Source: Bowmanella denitrificans
GTDB taxonomy: Bacteria > Pseudomonadota > Gammaproteobacteria > Enterobacterales > Alteromonadaceae
DNA length: 64,000 nt
NCBI RefSeq assembly: GCF_002887595.1
Contig: NZ_PEBU01000006.1
Coordinates: 62,001 to 126,000, forward strand
Reading direction: 5' to 3'
Below the pieces are notes generated by a model. That model was not told where the DNA came from. It ran no database searches and saw only the letters and a program-made list of their open reading frames with translations. The stretch's first letter is position 1. Each line of letters begins with the position of its first letter. This document shows, piece by piece, positions 9,721-21,080 of the stretch. The position numbers and the translations under genes were made by a program.

Positions 9721-10239
9721 TTGAAAACCCTTAGAAAAAGCATGCTGACCGCCGCCATTTTGGGCACTGCCATGATGAGCTCTGCCGCGATGGCTGAGCA
9801 GAAACTGGGTTTTGTCAATGTACAGGGCGTGTTCCAGGCCCTGCCCCAGGCAGCACAAATCCAGGAAACGATTCGCACTGAGTTTAAGGACCAGTTCGAC
9901 GAAGTGGCTCGCCTGGAAAAAGACATTAAGTATTATCTGGAAAAGCAGCAGCGCGATGCTGCGACAATGAGCGACAAGGAAAAGAAAGAGCTGGAGACTA
10001 AACTGATCAGTCTGCGTGATGATTATCAGGCCAAGGCTCAGCCACTTCAGCAGAATGCCCAGCGTCGCCAGATGGAAGAGCGCAACAAAATTCTGGGTTT
10101 GATCAAACAAGCCATCGACAGCATTGCAGCCAAAGATAAGTATGATTTAGTCATCAATGCTGAAGCGGTACTCTATACTGCAGATGAAAAGCATGACCTG
10201 TCCAAGCAGGTTATTGATCAGGTCAGCAAAATTAAATAA
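9721..10239 (+). CDS. skp: Periplasmic chaperone Skp (OmpH family)
   Basis: A trimeric periplasmic holdase that keeps unfolded outer-membrane proteins soluble on the way to BamA. The product is 172 residues. The start codon is TTG 9721, preceded by AAAGGAGAAC at 9708-9717; this yields a signal peptide [15 protein letters not shown]... cleaved probably after AMA (residue 25). The rest is charged and helical (about 40-135), matching the tentacle coiled coils. It is placed directly behind bamA and ahead of lpxD. Confidence 0.95.
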   Translation: MKTLRKSMLTAAILGTAMMSSAAMAEQKLGFVNVQGVFQALPQAAQIQETIRTEFKDQFDEVARLEKDIKYYLEKQQRDAATMSDKEKKELETKLISLRDDYQAKAQPLQQNAQRRQMEERNKILGLIKQAIDSIAAKDKYDLVINAEAVLYTADEKHDLSKQVIDQVSKIK

Positions 10240-10250
10240 CGGACCCTTGC

Positions 10251-11276
10251 ATGAAGCCAATCAGCTTGCGCGAACTCGCGCAGCATTTGGGCGCCAGGCT
10301 GGTTGGAGATGGCGACCTGATGATTCAGTCAGTGTCGACCCTCTCCAGAGCTGGCAAAGGTCAGATTTCCTTTTTGTCCAACAGCAAGTATCGTAACCAA
10401 CTCGCTGACACGTCGGCCGATGCCGTGATTCTGAGCGAAGATGATCTGCCTCACTCTCCTTGTGCCGCGTTGGTATTGGCCAACCCTTATGTAGGATTTG
10501 CCAGAGTTGCCCAGTTAATGGATACCACTCCCGCAGCGGCACAGGGTGTTTCATCTAAGGCGGTGATTGCCGATGATGCAGTGCTTGGCCAGGGCGTGGT
10601 GATTGGGCCTAATGCGGTGATTGAATCCGGTGTTGTATTGGGTGACCAGGTGCAGATAGGTGCAGGTTGCGTGATTGGGCGTAACAGCAGAATCGGCGCG
10701 CGCACCAAGCTTTGGGCCAATGTGACCCTTTACCACGAAGTGGAAATTGGTGAAGACTGCCTGGTGCAATCCGGAGCGGTAATTGGTGCTGACGGCTTTG
10801 GTTACGCCAATGATAAGGGTGCCTGGGTAAAAATTCCGCAACTTGGCCGGGTTATTCTGGGCAACAGAGTGGAAATTGGTGCCAGCACCACAGTTGATCG
10901 CGGTGCACTGGACGATACCATCCTGCATGATGGTGTGATAATCGATAACCAATGCCAGATTGCTCATAATGTGGTGATCGGTGAGAACACGGCGATGGCT
11001 GGTTGTAGTGTTATCGGTGGCAGTACCCGTATTGGCCGAAATTGTACTATTGGCGGGCTGAGTGCCATAACCGGTCATGTGGAAATTGGCGACAATGTCC
11101 ATTTTACTGGCATGAGTATGGTAACCAAAGGGGTAACCGAGCCTGGCTTGTATTCGTCTGGTCTGCCCTCACAGAGCAGCAAAGACTGGCGCAAGTCGGT
11201 GGCCAATGTACGTAGCCTGGACAAGCTTGGTCAACGTGTCAAAGCATTGGAAAAGAAATGTGCTGAGCGGGATTAA
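10251..11276 (+). CDS. lpxD: UDP-3-O-acylglucosamine N-acyltransferase LpxD
   Basis: Third step of lipid A synthesis: transfers a 3-hydroxyacyl chain from ACP to the amino group of UDP-3-O-acylglucosamine in the cytoplasm. The product is 341 residues. The N-terminal uridine-binding domain (1-100) is followed by a left-handed beta-helix built from many hexapeptide repeats ([17 protein letters not shown]-type, residues about 105-290) and a helical C-terminus. The catalytic His lies in the QIAHNVVIG segment, and [10 protein letters not shown] is typical of LpxD. It is part of the lpxD-fabZ-lpxA-lpxB run. Confidence 0.96.
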   Translation: MKPISLRELAQHLGARLVGDGDLMIQSVSTLSRAGKGQISFLSNSKYRNQLADTSADAVILSEDDLPHSPCAALVLANPYVGFARVAQLMDTTPAAAQGVSSKAVIADDAVLGQGVVIGPNAVIESGVVLGDQVQIGAGCVIGRNSRIGARTKLWANVTLYHEVEIGEDCLVQSGAVIGADGFGYANDKGAWVKIPQLGRVILGNRVEIGASTTVDRGALDDTILHDGVIIDNQCQIAHNVVIGENTAMAGCSVIGGSTRIGRNCTIGGLSAITGHVEIGDNVHFTGMSMVTKGVTEPGLYSSGLPSQSSKDWRKSVANVRSLDKLGQRVKALEKKCAERD

Positions 11277-11299
11277 TCCCGCCTTTTGGAGACAAACAG

Positions 11300-11746
11300 T
11301 TGGCTAACGAACTGAATCTGATTCAAATTGAAGAAATTATGGAGTTGTTACCCCATCGCTATCCGTTTCTACTGATAGACCGGGTGACCGACTATACTTT
11401 GGGCGAGTCTATTCGCGCATACAAGAATATTACCTTTAATGAACCTTGCTTCACTGGCCATTTCCCTGGCAAGCCCATCTTCCCGGGTGTGTTAATTCTG
11501 GAAGCCATGGCGCAGGCGGCTGGTGTCTTGGGTTTTAAAACCGTAGGTAATTCTGACCAATTGTATTTATATGCCGGTATTGATAACGCTCGCTTTAAAC
11601 GCCCGGTGGTACCTGGGGACAGACTGGACTTCGACGTGAAGTTAGTTAAGGAAAAGCGCGGTATCTGGAAGTTTGCCGGGGTGGCCAGCGTGGATGGTGC
11701 GGAGGCCTGTAGTGCCGAGTTTATGTGTGCCATGAGGAAGATGTAA
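11300..11746 (+). CDS. fabZ: (3R)-hydroxyacyl-ACP dehydratase FabZ
   Basis: Dehydrates beta-hydroxyacyl-ACP in fatty acid elongation, competing with LpxA/LpxD for hydroxymyristoyl-ACP. The product is 148 residues, a single hot-dog fold. The start is TTG 11300 with GGAGA at 11288-11292. Motifs are [13 protein letters not shown] and [20 protein letters not shown], containing catalytic His 54 and Glu 68. It sits inside the lipid A gene run, as usual for gammaproteobacteria; lpxA starts three bases after its stop. Confidence 0.97.
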   Translation: MANELNLIQIEEIMELLPHRYPFLLIDRVTDYTLGESIRAYKNITFNEPCFTGHFPGKPIFPGVLILEAMAQAAGVLGFKTVGNSDQLYLYAGIDNARFKRPVVPGDRLDFDVKLVKEKRGIWKFAGVASVDGAEACSAEFMCAMRKM

Positions 11747-11749
11747 CCG

Positions 11750-12520
11750 GTGATTCACCAGACTGCCATTGTTCATCCGAGTGCCAAGCTGGGTAAAAAT
11801 GTCCAGATTGGTCCGTATTCTGTTATTCAGGGAGAGGTGGAGATCGGTGACGATACCCGCATCGAATCCCATGTGCTGATTAAAGGCCCTACTCGTATTG
11901 GTACGGGAAACCATTTCTATCAGTTCAGCTCCATTGGCGAAGACTGCCAGGATAAGAAGTATGCCGGTGAGGACACCCGGCTGGAGATCGGTGATAACAA
12001 TATCTTTCGCGAATGCGTGACCGTGCATCGCGGCACAGTTCAGGATCAGGGGCTGACCCGCATAGGTTCCAATAATCTGTTTATGAACTACGTGCATGTC
12101 GCGCATGATTGCATGATTGGTGACAATAACATATTTGCCAATAACGCCAGTACCGCAGGGCATGTACATGTTGGCGACTGGGCCATTCTTGGCGGTATGT
12201 CAGGTGTGCATCAGTTTTGCCATATCGGTTCTCACAGCTTCGTGGGCGCCGGTTCCATTATGGTGAAGGATCTGCCTCCTTATGTGATGGTGGGCGGCGT
12301 GAATGTGACCCCTCACGGTATCAATTCCGAGGGCTTGCGCCGTCGCGGTTACTCTAAAGAAGCGATATTACAGATTCGCCGAGCTTATAAGGTGTTGTAC
12401 CGTAACGGTAACACCGTGGAACAGGCTTTGGTGGAGTTAAACGAGATGGCCAAAACTACCCCGGAGCTGCAAATTCTGGCCCAGTTCGTTGCCAATTCTC
12501 CACGGGGGATTGTCCGCTGA
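11750..12520 (+). CDS. lpxA: UDP-N-acetylglucosamine O-acyltransferase LpxA
   Basis: First enzyme of lipid A synthesis, adding a 3-hydroxyacyl chain to the 3-OH of UDP-GlcNAc. The product is 256 residues. The start is GTG 11750, three bases after fabZ. Residues 1-185 are hexapeptide repeats of a left-handed beta-helix; catalytic His is at 119 in [11 protein letters not shown], and [16 protein letters not shown] forms the acyl-chain ruler region. The C-terminal helices (about 190-256) contain [11 protein letters not shown], typical of the family. Confidence 0.96.
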   Translation: MIHQTAIVHPSAKLGKNVQIGPYSVIQGEVEIGDDTRIESHVLIKGPTRIGTGNHFYQFSSIGEDCQDKKYAGEDTRLEIGDNNIFRECVTVHRGTVQDQGLTRIGSNNLFMNYVHVAHDCMIGDNNIFANNASTAGHVHVGDWAILGGMSGVHQFCHIGSHSFVGAGSIMVKDLPPYVMVGGVNVTPHGINSEGLRRRGYSKEAILQIRRAYKVLYRNGNTVEQALVELNEMAKTTPELQILAQFVANSPRGIVR

Positions 12521-12531
12521 CAATCTCATCT

Positions 12532-13689
12532 GTGCCTCTGGAAAAAGCACCATTACGAATTGGAATTGTCGCCGGAGAAACCTCCGGCGATATTCTTGGT
12601 GCCGGTTTAATTCAAGCCCTCAATAGCCGCTTCCCGCATATTCAATTCGAAGGTATTGGCGGTCCCCGTATGCAGGCGCAAGGCTGTCAGTCGTTGTTTG
12701 ATATGGAAGAGCTGTCTGTTATGGGGCTGGTTGAGGTATTGTCGCGGATCCGGCGCTTACTACATATCCGCGCATCACTGGTCGAACATTTTATTGCCAA
12801 CCCACCAGACCTGTTTATCGGCATCGATGCGCCTGATTTCAATCTGGGGTTGGAAAAACGCCTCAAAGCCGCAGGCATATGCACGGTTCAGTATGTTAGT
12901 CCGACCATTTGGGCCTGGCGTGAGAAGCGGGTATTCAATATCGCGAAGGCGACCAATCTGGTGCTGAGTTTATTGCCCTTTGAAAAGGCGTTTTACGACA
13001 AATACCAGGTGCCGTGCACTTTTGTCGGTCATACCCTGGCCGATGCTATTCCTGTTGAAGTTGATTCAACTGGAGCCAGAGCGCGACTGGGGTTATCCGA
13101 ACAGTGCAAGGTGCTGGCGCTGTTACCTGGCAGCCGGGGTGGGGAGGTCAGCCTGTTATTACCTGCCTTTGTGCAAACCGCTGCGCTGCTGCAGCAGCAG
13201 ATCCCAGATTTGCAGGTGGTATTGCCTGCCGCCAATGCCAAACGTCGTCAGCAGATTGAAGAGTATTTGGCCAGCACCCAGAGCCAAGCGCACATTCAGA
13301 TCCTGGATGGACAGTCCCGAGACGCGATGAGCGCCGCTGATGCGATTTTGCTGGCATCCGGTACCGCTACCCTGGAGGCCATGTTATGTAAAAAGCCGAT
13401 GCTGGTGGCATATAAGTTCAACTGGCTGACCTATCAGATTGCCAAGCGTATGGTCCGGGCTAAGTATTTTTCCCTGCCCAATTTGCTGGCGGGTGAGGCC
13501 TTGGTACCCGAGCTGCTGCAGCACGATGTCGAGCCAGAGCGGATGAGCAAAATTTTAGCTCCCATGCTCACTCAGGGCGCACCTGGCTTGGTAGATAAAT
13601 TCACTGCTTTGCATCAACAACTCAGGCTCAATGCTGACGAACGCGCAGCAGATGCCATCAGTAAATTAATAGAATCCAATGGAAAATAG
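12532..13689 (+). CDS. lpxB: Lipid-A-disaccharide synthase
   Basis: A membrane-associated GT-B glycosyltransferase (family GT19) that joins UDP-2,3-diacylglucosamine and lipid X into the lipid A disaccharide. The product is 385 residues, starting at GTG 12532 eleven bases after lpxA. Family motifs are [14 protein letters not shown] (residues 13-26), [32 protein letters not shown] and [12 protein letters not shown]. The stop overlaps the start of rnhB by 11 bases. Confidence 0.96.
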   Translation: MPLEKAPLRIGIVAGETSGDILGAGLIQALNSRFPHIQFEGIGGPRMQAQGCQSLFDMEELSVMGLVEVLSRIRRLLHIRASLVEHFIANPPDLFIGIDAPDFNLGLEKRLKAAGICTVQYVSPTIWAWREKRVFNIAKATNLVLSLLPFEKAFYDKYQVPCTFVGHTLADAIPVEVDSTGARARLGLSEQCKVLALLPGSRGGEVSLLLPAFVQTAALLQQQIPDLQVVLPAANAKRRQQIEEYLASTQSQAHIQILDGQSRDAMSAADAILLASGTATLEAMLCKKPMLVAYKFNWLTYQIAKRMVRAKYFSLPNLLAGEALVPELLQHDVEPERMSKILAPMLTQGAPGLVDKFTALHQQLRLNADERAADAISKLIESNGK

Positions 13690-14272
13690 ATTGATTGCCG
13701 GTGTCGACGAGGTTGGCCGCGGCCCACTGGTCGGTGACGTGGTCACTGCTGCCGTGATCTTGCATCCCGACCAACCCATTGTTGGACTGGCAGACTCTAA
13801 AGCCATTTCAGAAAAGAAACGTCTTAGACTTGCCGACGAAATCCGTGAAAACGCCCTGTGCTGGTGTATTGGCCGGGCCAGTCCGGCAGAAATTGATAAG
13901 CTGAATATCCTGCATGCCACTATGCTGGCTATGACCCGTGCTGTGCAGGGCCTGGCCGTTCAACCTGAGCATGTGATGGTAGACGGCAATCGTTGCCCGC
14001 CCTGGCAATATTCCAGTGAGGCTGTGGTAAAGGGCGACGGCCTTATCGCCGCCATTTCGGCAGCTTCGATACTGGCGAAAGTCACCCGTGACGAAGAAAT
14101 GCAGCAGTTAGATGCCCTGTATCCGGCTTATGGTTTTGCCAAGCACAAAGGCTATCCCACCGCATTGCACTTACAAAAGCTGGCTGAGCTTGGCCCCACC
14201 CCTTTGCACCGCATCAGTTTTAAGCCGGTGCAATTGGCATTGCAGTCACGTCAGGGAGAGTTACATGGCTGA
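13679..14272 (+). CDS. rnhB: Ribonuclease HII
   Basis: Cleaves RNA in RNA-DNA hybrids, especially single ribonucleotides left in DNA. The product is 197 residues. The N-terminal signature [16 protein letters not shown] holds two acidic active-site residues (Asp 10, Glu 11); VMVDGNRCP and KVTRDEEM supply the others. Its frame overlaps lpxB at the start and dnaE by 8 bases at the end, so the three genes are probably translated from one mRNA. Confidence 0.96.
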   Translation: MENRLIAGVDEVGRGPLVGDVVTAAVILHPDQPIVGLADSKAISEKKRLRLADEIRENALCWCIGRASPAEIDKLNILHATMLAMTRAVQGLAVQPEHVMVDGNRCPPWQYSSEAVVKGDGLIAAISAASILAKVTRDEEMQQLDALYPAYGFAKHKGYPTALHLQKLAELGPTPLHRISFKPVQLALQSRQGELHG

Positions 14273-17200
14273 TGCTAAGTTTGTGCATCTAAGGGTGCAC
14301 AGCGATTTTTCCATGCGCGATGGTCTGAATAAGGTCAAGCCCATACTTGGCAAGGTCAAGGCGCTGAATATGCCGGCGGTGGCCATTACCGACCAGATGA
14401 ACTTCTGTGGACTGGTAAGGTTCTACAGTGAGGCACATGCTCAGGGGATTAAACCCATAGTGGGTGCTGACTTCTGGGTGCAGAGCGAAGAGCTGGAAGA
14501 ACAGATGTTCCGCCTGACCCTGCTGGCCGCCAACAACGAAGGCTATAAAAATATCACTTTGTTGATATCCCGTGCCTATCAGCGCGGCTTTCATCCTGAC
14601 CGACCGGTCATTGATAAGAACTGGTTGGCAGAACATAAAACCGGTGTGTTGATTTTATCCGGTGCCAGGGAAGGGGATTTGGGTATTGCCCTGAGCAAGG
14701 GCAATCAGGATATGGTGAAAGAGATCCTGGCCTTTTACCAGCAGCATTTTCATGATGCATATTACCTGGAGCTGATGCGCACTGGTCGGCCGGGAGAAGA
14801 TGACTATCTGCACCGGGCGGTGGAGATTGCCCAGCAATATGATTTACCCGTGGTGGCAACCAACGAAGTGTGCTTTATTGAAGCGGATGCCTTCGATGCC
14901 CATGAAGTGCGGGTCTGTATTCACGACGGCTATACGCTGGAGGACAGCCGCCGTCCTAAGCGTTACAGTGAGCAGCAATATTTACGCAGCAGCGAGGAAA
15001 TGGCCGAGCTGTTTGCCGATATTCCCGAAGCCCTGGAAAATACCCTGGAGATTGCCAAGCGCTGCAACGTCACTATGCGTTTGGGTGAATACTTCCTGCC
15101 TAATTTCCCCACCGGGGATTTAAGTATTGAGGACTTCCTGGTCAAAGTATCCGAGGAGGGTCTTGAAGAGCGTCTGGCGTTTTTGTTCCCCGACCCTGCT
15201 GAACGGGCAGAGAAGCGCCCAGCCTATGATGAGCGCTTGGCCATCGAGCTGCAGGTGATTAACCAGATGGGCTTTCCCGGTTACTTCCTGATCGTGATGG
15301 AGTTTATTCAGTGGAGTAAAGACAATGGAATTCCGGTTGGACCAGGGCGTGGCTCGGGTGCCGGTTCACTGGTGGCTTATGCACTGAAGATCACTGATTT
15401 GGATCCCCTTGAGTTTGATTTGCTGTTCGAACGTTTCCTCAACCCCGAACGGGTATCCATGCCGGATTTTGATGTGGATTTCTGTATGGACCGGCGTGAT
15501 GAAGTGATTGATCACGTGGCGGATTTATATGGACGGGATGCGGTATCGCAGATCATTACCTTCGGTACTATGGCGGCGAAAGCCGTGGTGCGGGATGTGG
15601 GCAGGGTATTGGGTCACCCCTATGGTTTTGTTGACAGAATTTCTAAGCTGATTCCTGGTGATCCAGGCATGACACTGGCTAAAGCCTTTGAGGTGGAGCC
15701 ACGCCTGCCCGAACTTTATGATCAGGACGAAGAAGTTCGCGACCTCATTGATATGGCCCGCACCCTGGAAGGGGTAACCCGAAACGCCGGTAAGCATGCC
15801 GGAGGGGTGGTAATCGCGCCCACCAAAATTACCGATTTCGCTGCACTGTATTGCGATGATGAAGGAAAAAACCCGGTTACCCAGTTTGATAAAAACGACG
15901 TAGAAACGGCCGGGCTGGTCAAGTTTGACTTTCTGGGATTGCGCACCCTGACCATTATCCAGTGGGCACTGGATATGGTCAAACAAACCAAAGGGCTGGA
16001 TATCGATATCAGCGCGATCCCCCTGGATGATCTGCCCAGTTACAAGATGCTGCAAAATGCTGAGACAACAGCGGTCTTCCAGCTTGAATCGCGGGGCATG
16101 AAGGACCTTATCAAGCGTCTGAAGCCGGACACCTTCGAAGACATTATCGCCTTGGTTGCCTTGTTCCGGCCTGGTCCGTTGCAGTCAGGCATGGTGGATA
16201 ATTTTATCGACCGTAAGCATGGCCGCGAGGACATATCTTACCCGGATGCCGAATACCAGCATGAATGCTTGAAAGAGATCCTTGAGCCCACCTACGGCAT
16301 CATTCTGTATCAGGAACAAGTGATGCAGATTGCCCAGGAAATGGCTGGCTACAGCTTAGGTGGCGCTGACCTGTTACGCCGCGCCATGGGTAAGAAAAAA
16401 CCCGAGGAAATGGCCAAGCAGCGCTCTACCTTTGAGGACGGTTCGAAAAACAATGGCATTGACGGCGAGCTGTCAATGAAGATCTTCGACCTGGTGGAAA
16501 AATTCGCCGGGTATGGTTTCAACAAGTCTCACTCTGCTGCCTATGCCCTGGTGTCATATCAGACCCTGTGGCTTAAGAAGCATCATCCAGCCGAGTTTAT
16601 GGCGGCAGTGATGTCGGCGGATATGGATAACACCGATAAAATTGTGACTCTGGTGGACGAGGTTCAGCGCATGGAGCTGACAGTCTTGCCACCGGATGTG
16701 AATACCGGCCTGTACAAGTTTACGGTGAACCCGCAAGGGCAAATTGTTTACGGCATTGGTGCTGTAAAAGGCGTGGGCGAGGGCCCGATTGAAGCCATTA
16801 TCCAGGCCCGTCAGGCCAAAGGTCCGTTCAGCGATTTATTTGATTTTTGTGCCAGAGTTGACCTTAAAAAAGTCAACAAAAGGGTGTTGGAAAAGCTGGT
16901 GTTATCTGGTGCCATGGACAATCTTGGGCCGCACCGGGCTTCGCTGATGGCCAGTCTGCCCGAAGCGATTGCTGCTGCCGACCAGCATGCCAAAGCCGAA
17001 TCTTTTGGTCAGAGCGATATGTTTGGCTTGCTGACAACCGAACCCGAGCAGGTGCAACAAGCCTTTGCTGATGTACCCAAATGGCCGGAAAAGGTCTGGC
17101 TGGAAGGCGAGCGGGAAACGCTGGGACTGTATCTTACCGGCCACCCCATTAATCAGTATCAAAAGGAAATTAAAAACTACACCAAAATCCGTCTGGTGGA

Positions 17201-17732
17201 TGTTAAACCTACTCCCAGGGATGGCAGTGTCACCGCCATTGGTCTGGTGATCGATATGCGGGTAATGGTGAACAAGCGAGGCCGGCGCTGGGCCATTGTC
17301 ACTCTGGATGACAAAAGTGCCAGGCTGGATGTGCGCTTTTTCCCCGACATGTTTGAACAATTCGAAAGCACGCTGGAGAAAGATCGTATTCTGGTGGTGT
17401 CCGGACAGGTCAGCTTTGATGAATATTCCGGGGGCAATACAATGTCGGCCCGCGATGTATTGGATATTGTACAGGCCAGGGAAAAGCATGCCAGGGCGAT
17501 TCTGCTGGGACTTGAACAACCCTGGTGTAATGCCGACAATATCGGCAGGTTACGAGAACTGCTTAGTCAGTATCAGGGCGGCACCTGTCCTATTCAGTTG
17601 TCATACCAGCACCCGGATGCCAGTGCGATGTTGACCGTTGGTGCGCAGTGGTACGTGACGCCGCAGGATGAACTGTTGCATGAATTGCAGGTTTTGCTGG
17701 GCGAAGAGCGGGTGTCTCTGACATTCCATTAA
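14265..17732 (+). CDS. dnaE: DNA polymerase III subunit alpha
   Basis: The replicative DNA polymerase catalytic subunit (family C). The product is 1155 residues against about 1160 in E. coli. ATG 14265 gives [17 protein letters not shown], the conserved N-terminus of the PHP domain, and is preceded by GGGAGAG; a start at 14112 would lie inside rnhB. The catalytic acidic residues lie in PDFDVDF (Asp 401, Asp 403). The thumb and fingers regions contain RNAGKHAGG and [10 protein letters not shown], and the C-terminal OB-fold and tau-binding region occupies about 960-1155. Confidence 0.97.
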   Translation: MADAKFVHLRVHSDFSMRDGLNKVKPILGKVKALNMPAVAITDQMNFCGLVRFYSEAHAQGIKPIVGADFWVQSEELEEQMFRLTLLAANNEGYKNITLLISRAYQRGFHPDRPVIDKNWLAEHKTGVLILSGAREGDLGIALSKGNQDMVKEILAFYQQHFHDAYYLELMRTGRPGEDDYLHRAVEIAQQYDLPVVATNEVCFIEADAFDAHEVRVCIHDGYTLEDSRRPKRYSEQQYLRSSEEMAELFADIPEALENTLEIAKRCNVTMRLGEYFLPNFPTGDLSIEDFLVKVSEEGLEERLAFLFPDPAERAEKRPAYDERLAIELQVINQMGFPGYFLIVMEFIQWSKDNGIPVGPGRGSGAGSLVAYALKITDLDPLEFDLLFERFLNPERVSMPDFDVDFCMDRRDEVIDHVADLYGRDAVSQIITFGTMAAKAVVRDVGRVLGHPYGFVDRISKLIPGDPGMTLAKAFEVEPRLPELYDQDEEVRDLIDMARTLEGVTRNAGKHAGGVVIAPTKITDFAALYCDDEGKNPVTQFDKNDVETAGLVKFDFLGLRTLTIIQWALDMVKQTKGLDIDISAIPLDDLPSYKMLQNAETTAVFQLESRGMKDLIKRLKPDTFEDIIALVALFRPGPLQSGMVDNFIDRKHGREDISYPDAEYQHECLKEILEPTYGIILYQEQVMQIAQEMAGYSLGGADLLRRAMGKKKPEEMAKQRSTFEDGSKNNGIDGELSMKIFDLVEKFAGYGFNKSHSAAYALVSYQTLWLKKHHPAEFMAAVMSADMDNTDKIVTLVDEVQRMELTVLPPDVNTGLYKFTVNPQGQIVYGIGAVKGVGEGPIEAIIQARQAKGPFSDLFDFCARVDLKKVNKRVLEKLVLSGAMDNLGPHRASLMASLPEAIAAADQHAKAESFGQSDMFGLLTTEPEQVQQAFADVPKWPEKVWLEGERETLGLYLTGHPINQYQKEIKNYTKIRLVDVKPTPRDGSVTAIGLVIDMRVMVNKRGRRWAIVTLDDKSARLDVRFFPDMFEQFESTLEKDRILVVSGQVSFDEYSGGNTMSARDVLDIVQAREKHARAILLGLEQPWCNADNIGRLRELLSQYQGGTCPIQLSYQHPDASAMLTVGAQWYVTPQDELLHELQVLLGEERVSLTFH

Positions 17733-17810
17733 GCATGTGGCTGTTGAAAACAGACAAAATGTACCCATGAAGCTGGTCAAGGGCCGGTTTCATCCATAGA
17801 ATTCAAAGGA

Positions 17811-17827
17811 TGTCCGGGAGCCGGACA
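17811..17827 (+). other. Small hairpin in the accA leader
   Basis: TGTCCGG (17811-17817), GAG, CCGGACA (17821-17827) form a perfect 7-bp stem with a 3-base loop, 25 bases before the accA start. No T-run follows. It could affect accA translation or be a remnant of a repeat; function is unknown. Confidence 0.4.
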
Positions 17828-17852
17828 ACCAAACAACCAATAAGGTAGTGGG

Positions 17853-18809
17853 ATGAGTTTAAACTATCTGAGTTTTGAACAACCGATTGCAGAGCTGGAA
17901 GCCAAGATTGAAGAGTTGCGCCTGGTCAACCGGGGCGGCGAGTTTGACGTGGGCCTGGAAGAGGAAATCACCAAGCTCAGGGAAAAGAGTGGCGAGCTGA
18001 CCCGCAAGATCTTCAGTGATCTGGGCGCCTGGCAGATTTCCCAGTTGGCGCGTCATCCCTTGCGCCCTTACACACTGGATTATATTTCCCGGATCTTTAC
18101 CGATTTTGACGAATTGGCCGGTGATCGGGCCTTTGCCGATGACAAAGCCATTGTGGGCGGACTGGCCAGACTGGATGATCAGCCGGTGATGATTATCGGC
18201 CACCAGAAAGGCCGGGATACAGCCGAAAAAATTAAGCGCAATTTTGGTATGCCCAAGCCTGAGGGATACCGCAAAGCCTTGCGTCTGATGGAAATGGCTG
18301 AACGATTCAACCTGCCGATTATTACCTTTATTGATACACCTGGCGCCTATCCTGGGGTGGGGGCTGAGGAACGCGGTCAAAGTGAGGCCATTGCCCGCAA
18401 TCTGAAGGTGATGGCCGGACTGAAAGTACCGGTTATCTGCACTGTGATTGGTGAAGGTGGCTCCGGTGGCGCACTGGCTATCGGGGTGGGTGATAGGGTC
18501 AATATGCTGCAATACAGCACCTACTCGGTAATATCTCCAGAGGGCTGTGCCTCTATTTTGTGGAAAAGTGCTGAAAAAGCCCCGCTGGCCGCAGAAGCCA
18601 TGGGCGTCAGTGCACCGCAGATTAAAAAACTGGGGCTGATCAACAATATCATCGATGAACCCTTGGGCGGTGCACATCGTGATCATGATGGTATGGCGGC
18701 AAACCTCAAGGCTTGTATTAAACAGCAACTGGCCCAATTACAGAAATTGTCCAAGGTGGATCTGCTGAATGAGCGTTACGAGCGTTTGATGTCTTTTGGC
18801 TATTGCTAA
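17853..18809 (+). CDS. accA: Acetyl-CoA carboxylase carboxyltransferase subunit alpha
   Basis: With AccD forms the carboxyltransferase that moves CO2 from carboxybiotin to acetyl-CoA, giving malonyl-CoA for fatty acids. The product is 318 residues, the standard length. Visible motifs are [18 protein letters not shown] (N-terminal helix), [32 protein letters not shown] and [11 protein letters not shown], the last two forming the oxyanion and CoA-binding loops of the crotonase fold. It follows dnaE, as in enterics, after 120 bases. Confidence 0.97.
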   Translation: MSLNYLSFEQPIAELEAKIEELRLVNRGGEFDVGLEEEITKLREKSGELTRKIFSDLGAWQISQLARHPLRPYTLDYISRIFTDFDELAGDRAFADDKAIVGGLARLDDQPVMIIGHQKGRDTAEKIKRNFGMPKPEGYRKALRLMEMAERFNLPIITFIDTPGAYPGVGAEERGQSEAIARNLKVMAGLKVPVICTVIGEGGSGGALAIGVGDRVNMLQYSTYSVISPEGCASILWKSAEKAPLAAEAMGVSAPQIKKLGLINNIIDEPLGGAHRDHDGMAANLKACIKQQLAQLQKLSKVDLLNERYERLMSFGYC

Positions 18810-18826
18810 GTAAATCCCCTAGAATA

Positions 18827-18850
18827 GGCCGCAATTAAGCGGCCTTTTTT
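18827..18850 (+). terminator. Rho-independent terminator after accA, abutting tilS
   Basis: GGCCGC (18827-18832), AATTAA, GCGGCC (18839-18844) then six T residues (18845-18850). It is a strong intrinsic terminator whose U-tract ends two bases before the tilS ATG. Read-through transcripts would hide the tilS start next to a hairpin. Confidence 0.85.
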
Positions 18851-18852
18851 AT

Positions 18853-20193
18853 ATGTCAGACAGTTTATATTCCAGCTTCGAATCCAGCCTGATGGCTATT
18901 TGGCGGCCACCCCAGCCCATTGTCGTTGCCTATAGCGGCGGACTGGATTCAACCGTGCTATTGCACTTACTGGCCAGCTTCAAACAACGGCATCCGAATG
19001 CTGTGGTCAGTGCAGCGCATGTTCATCATGGTTTGAGTGCCAATGCCGATAGCTGGCTGATACATTGCCAGAAACAGTGTGAGCGACTGGCTGTGCCTTT
19101 TGCTGCCCGTCATCTGGCGCTGCAACGCTCGCCAAGACAGAGTCTGGAAGCTTTGGCCAGAAAGGGGCGTTATCAGGCGCTGGCCGAGCTGACCGAAGAA
19201 GATGCACTGATACTGCTGGGCCAGCATCAAGATGACCAACTGGAAACCCTGTTATTGCAATTAAAACGAGGGGCCGGTCCCAAAGGGCTGTCTGGAATGG
19301 GGGGGGATACTACCCATTGTCAGCGTCGCTATGCCAGACTTCTGCTTAATCATAGCCGGGCTGCGCTTGCTGACTATGCGGCTTGCCATCAGCTTGACTG
19401 GATTGAAGATGAGTCTAATCAGAACCCGGCGTATGAGCGTAATTTTTTGCGCAATGCGGTTATTCCGCTGCTCAGGGAGCGCTGGCCCAGCATTGGTACT
19501 ACGGTATCGCGCAGTGCCAGATTGTGTGCCCAGCAGCAGGCGTTGTTAGATGAGGTGGCGCAGCAGCGACTTAAGCTGGTGCGAGTGGCGGCCGATTGTC
19601 TGGATTTGCAGTCCCTGGCCGACTACAGCTGGGCCTGGCAGCAACAGATAATCCGCCTATGGTTGCAGGAAATGGCAGTACCCGCCCCCTCTGAACTGCT
19701 CTTGCATCGCTTACCGACAGAGTTATTTAACGCCAGGGAAGATGCCCAGCCCTGTATACAATGGGACAATTGGCAATTTCGCCGTTTTCGTCAGAGGCTG
19801 TATATCGTCAAATCACAGTGTTGGCAGCCTGAGCCTATCAACTGGTTGGGAGAAGGAGCGTTGTTGTTACCCGATCAGCGCGTGATGGAGTTTGATCTGA
19901 CCGAAGACACCACTGAGTGTCCATTACTCTATTTACATCAAACAGATAGGGTACAGATTCGATTTGGTGAGTTTAGCCACAGTTTTACACCGGCGGATGC
20001 GCTCCACAGCAAACCGTTGAAACAATGGTTTAAGTTTTGGTCTGTGCCACCCTGGCTCAGAGATAAGCTACCACTGGTGTTTGTCAATGATAGGTTGGCC
20101 GCCGTGCCCGGTTATGCTGTCGACCAGGCATTTTCCCAACCACAGCAGGATAAGTCAGCCTGGCGGCTTAACCTTGCCGGATCTGGCAAATAG
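18853..20193 (+). CDS. tilS: tRNA(Ile)-lysidine synthetase
   Basis: Adds lysine to C34 of the CAU-anticodon tRNA-Ile so that it reads AUA. The product is 446 residues. The N-type ATP pyrophosphatase loop is AYSGGLDSTVLL (Ser 28 to Ser 33), followed by HVHHGLSANAD and GQHQDDQLET; the tail (about 215-440) is the TilS-specific substrate-binding region. ATG 18853 has no Shine-Dalgarno sequence because the accA terminator lies directly before it. An in-frame ATG at 18892 (MAIWRPPQPIVV) is an alternative. It ends 8 bases from a convergent gene. Confidence 0.93.
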   Translation: MSDSLYSSFESSLMAIWRPPQPIVVAYSGGLDSTVLLHLLASFKQRHPNAVVSAAHVHHGLSANADSWLIHCQKQCERLAVPFAARHLALQRSPRQSLEALARKGRYQALAELTEEDALILLGQHQDDQLETLLLQLKRGAGPKGLSGMGGDTTHCQRRYARLLLNHSRAALADYAACHQLDWIEDESNQNPAYERNFLRNAVIPLLRERWPSIGTTVSRSARLCAQQQALLDEVAQQRLKLVRVAADCLDLQSLADYSWAWQQQIIRLWLQEMAVPAPSELLLHRLPTELFNAREDAQPCIQWDNWQFRRFRQRLYIVKSQCWQPEPINWLGEGALLLPDQRVMEFDLTEDTTECPLLYLHQTDRVQIRFGEFSHSFTPADALHSKPLKQWFKFWSVPPWLRDKLPLVFVNDRLAAVPGYAVDQAFSQPQQDKSAWRLNLAGSGK

Positions 20194-20201
20194 TTTCCGG
20201 G

Positions 20202-21080
20202 TCAGGCGGTCTTTCCCAGCAGGCTGGCATTCTGTTTGTCCTGATACAGTGCTGCATCGGCCCGACTGAACAAGGCACCACGCTCTTCACCAGACTGATA
20301 GAGTCCTGTGCCTATACTGCAGCGCATATGGTGCTTGGCCAGCAAGGGTTGGTTGTGCATCGCCTGGCGAATGCGGTGACTGACCCGTTGTAACGTTGCG
20401 CTGTCAGCGTCTGGAATTAAACAACAAAATTCGTCACCACCGAAGCGAAAAGCAAAATCGGTATCCCTCAGGCTGGTGCTAATAGCTTGTGCCATAGCAA
20501 TCAGTACATTGTCACCCTCCTGGTGGCCAAAGTTGTCATTAATAGCTTTGAATTTATCCATGTCCAAGACCATCAGGCCGAACACTTCGCCACTGCGTTT
20601 GGCGTGGCTAAATAACCTGCTGAGATGTTCTTCAAAGCCGGCCCGGTTGCCCAGGCTGGTTAGATGGTCCTTGCTGGCCAAACGTTTAATCTCACTGTGC
20701 CTGATAACGTTGCGCAATTGCGGTGTCACAAGGGTATGGATCTCATCCAGTCGCCTGGTATCCAATGCATTCAGTGGTCGGTTAAAGTGATAGCGGATAG
20801 CCGTGGCGGTATCCCGCGGACAATCCATCAGTCGGGTTAGTGTACCGCTGCTACCCAAGGCTAATCGTCCTGCTGGCGACTGAATTTCCAAGCCACATAA
20901 TCCAAGGCGCACAGTTAACAGGTTTTGCAGGGTCTGGGCGAAATCCGCCAGGTCCAGACAGCCCAGCAAGGTTTCGAGGATATGCAGACGCTCGGCATCG
21001 CCCAATTGCTTGTCTATTTGGCTGAAGCGGAAAAAGCTATCAGAACCTGCGTTGTCGTAAAAGGGAAGATGTTGTTCCAC
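20202..21080 (-). CDS. GGDEF-domain protein, probable diguanylate cyclase
   Basis: Predicted to make cyclic di-GMP from two GTP. The C-terminal half holds a complete GGDEF domain: motif RFGGDEF intact (GGDEF at about residues 214-218) and an inhibitory I-site RxxD (RDTD) five residues before it. The N-terminal half has no clear transmembrane segment and resembles no sensor I can name; it may be a small GAF-like input. Start chosen at GTG 21080, with AGGAG six bases upstream (21087-21091). The frame also stays open to a TTG at 21152, which would add 24 residues. Convergent with tilS; divergent from the histidine kinase gene. Confidence 0.85.
   Translation of the reverse strand: MEQHLPFYDNAGSDSFFRFSQIDKQLGDAERLHILETLLGCLDLADFAQTLQNLLTVRLGLCGLEIQSPAGRLALGSSGTLTRLMDCPRDTATAIRYHFNRPLNALDTRRLDEIHTLVTPQLRNVIRHSEIKRLASKDHLTSLGNRAGFEEHLSRLFSHAKRSGEVFGLMVLDMDKFKAINDNFGHQEGDNVLIAMAQAISTSLRDTDFAFRFGGDEFCCLIPDADSATLQRVSHRIRQAMHNQPLLAKHHMRCSIGTGLYQSGEERGALFSRADAALYQDKQNASLLGKTA

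Noticed and set aside
14112-14264. Extended start for DNA polymerase III alpha
   Set aside because: The extra 51 residues come from the overlapping rnhB gene in another frame, while ATG 14265 gives the conserved N-terminus with a ribosome site.
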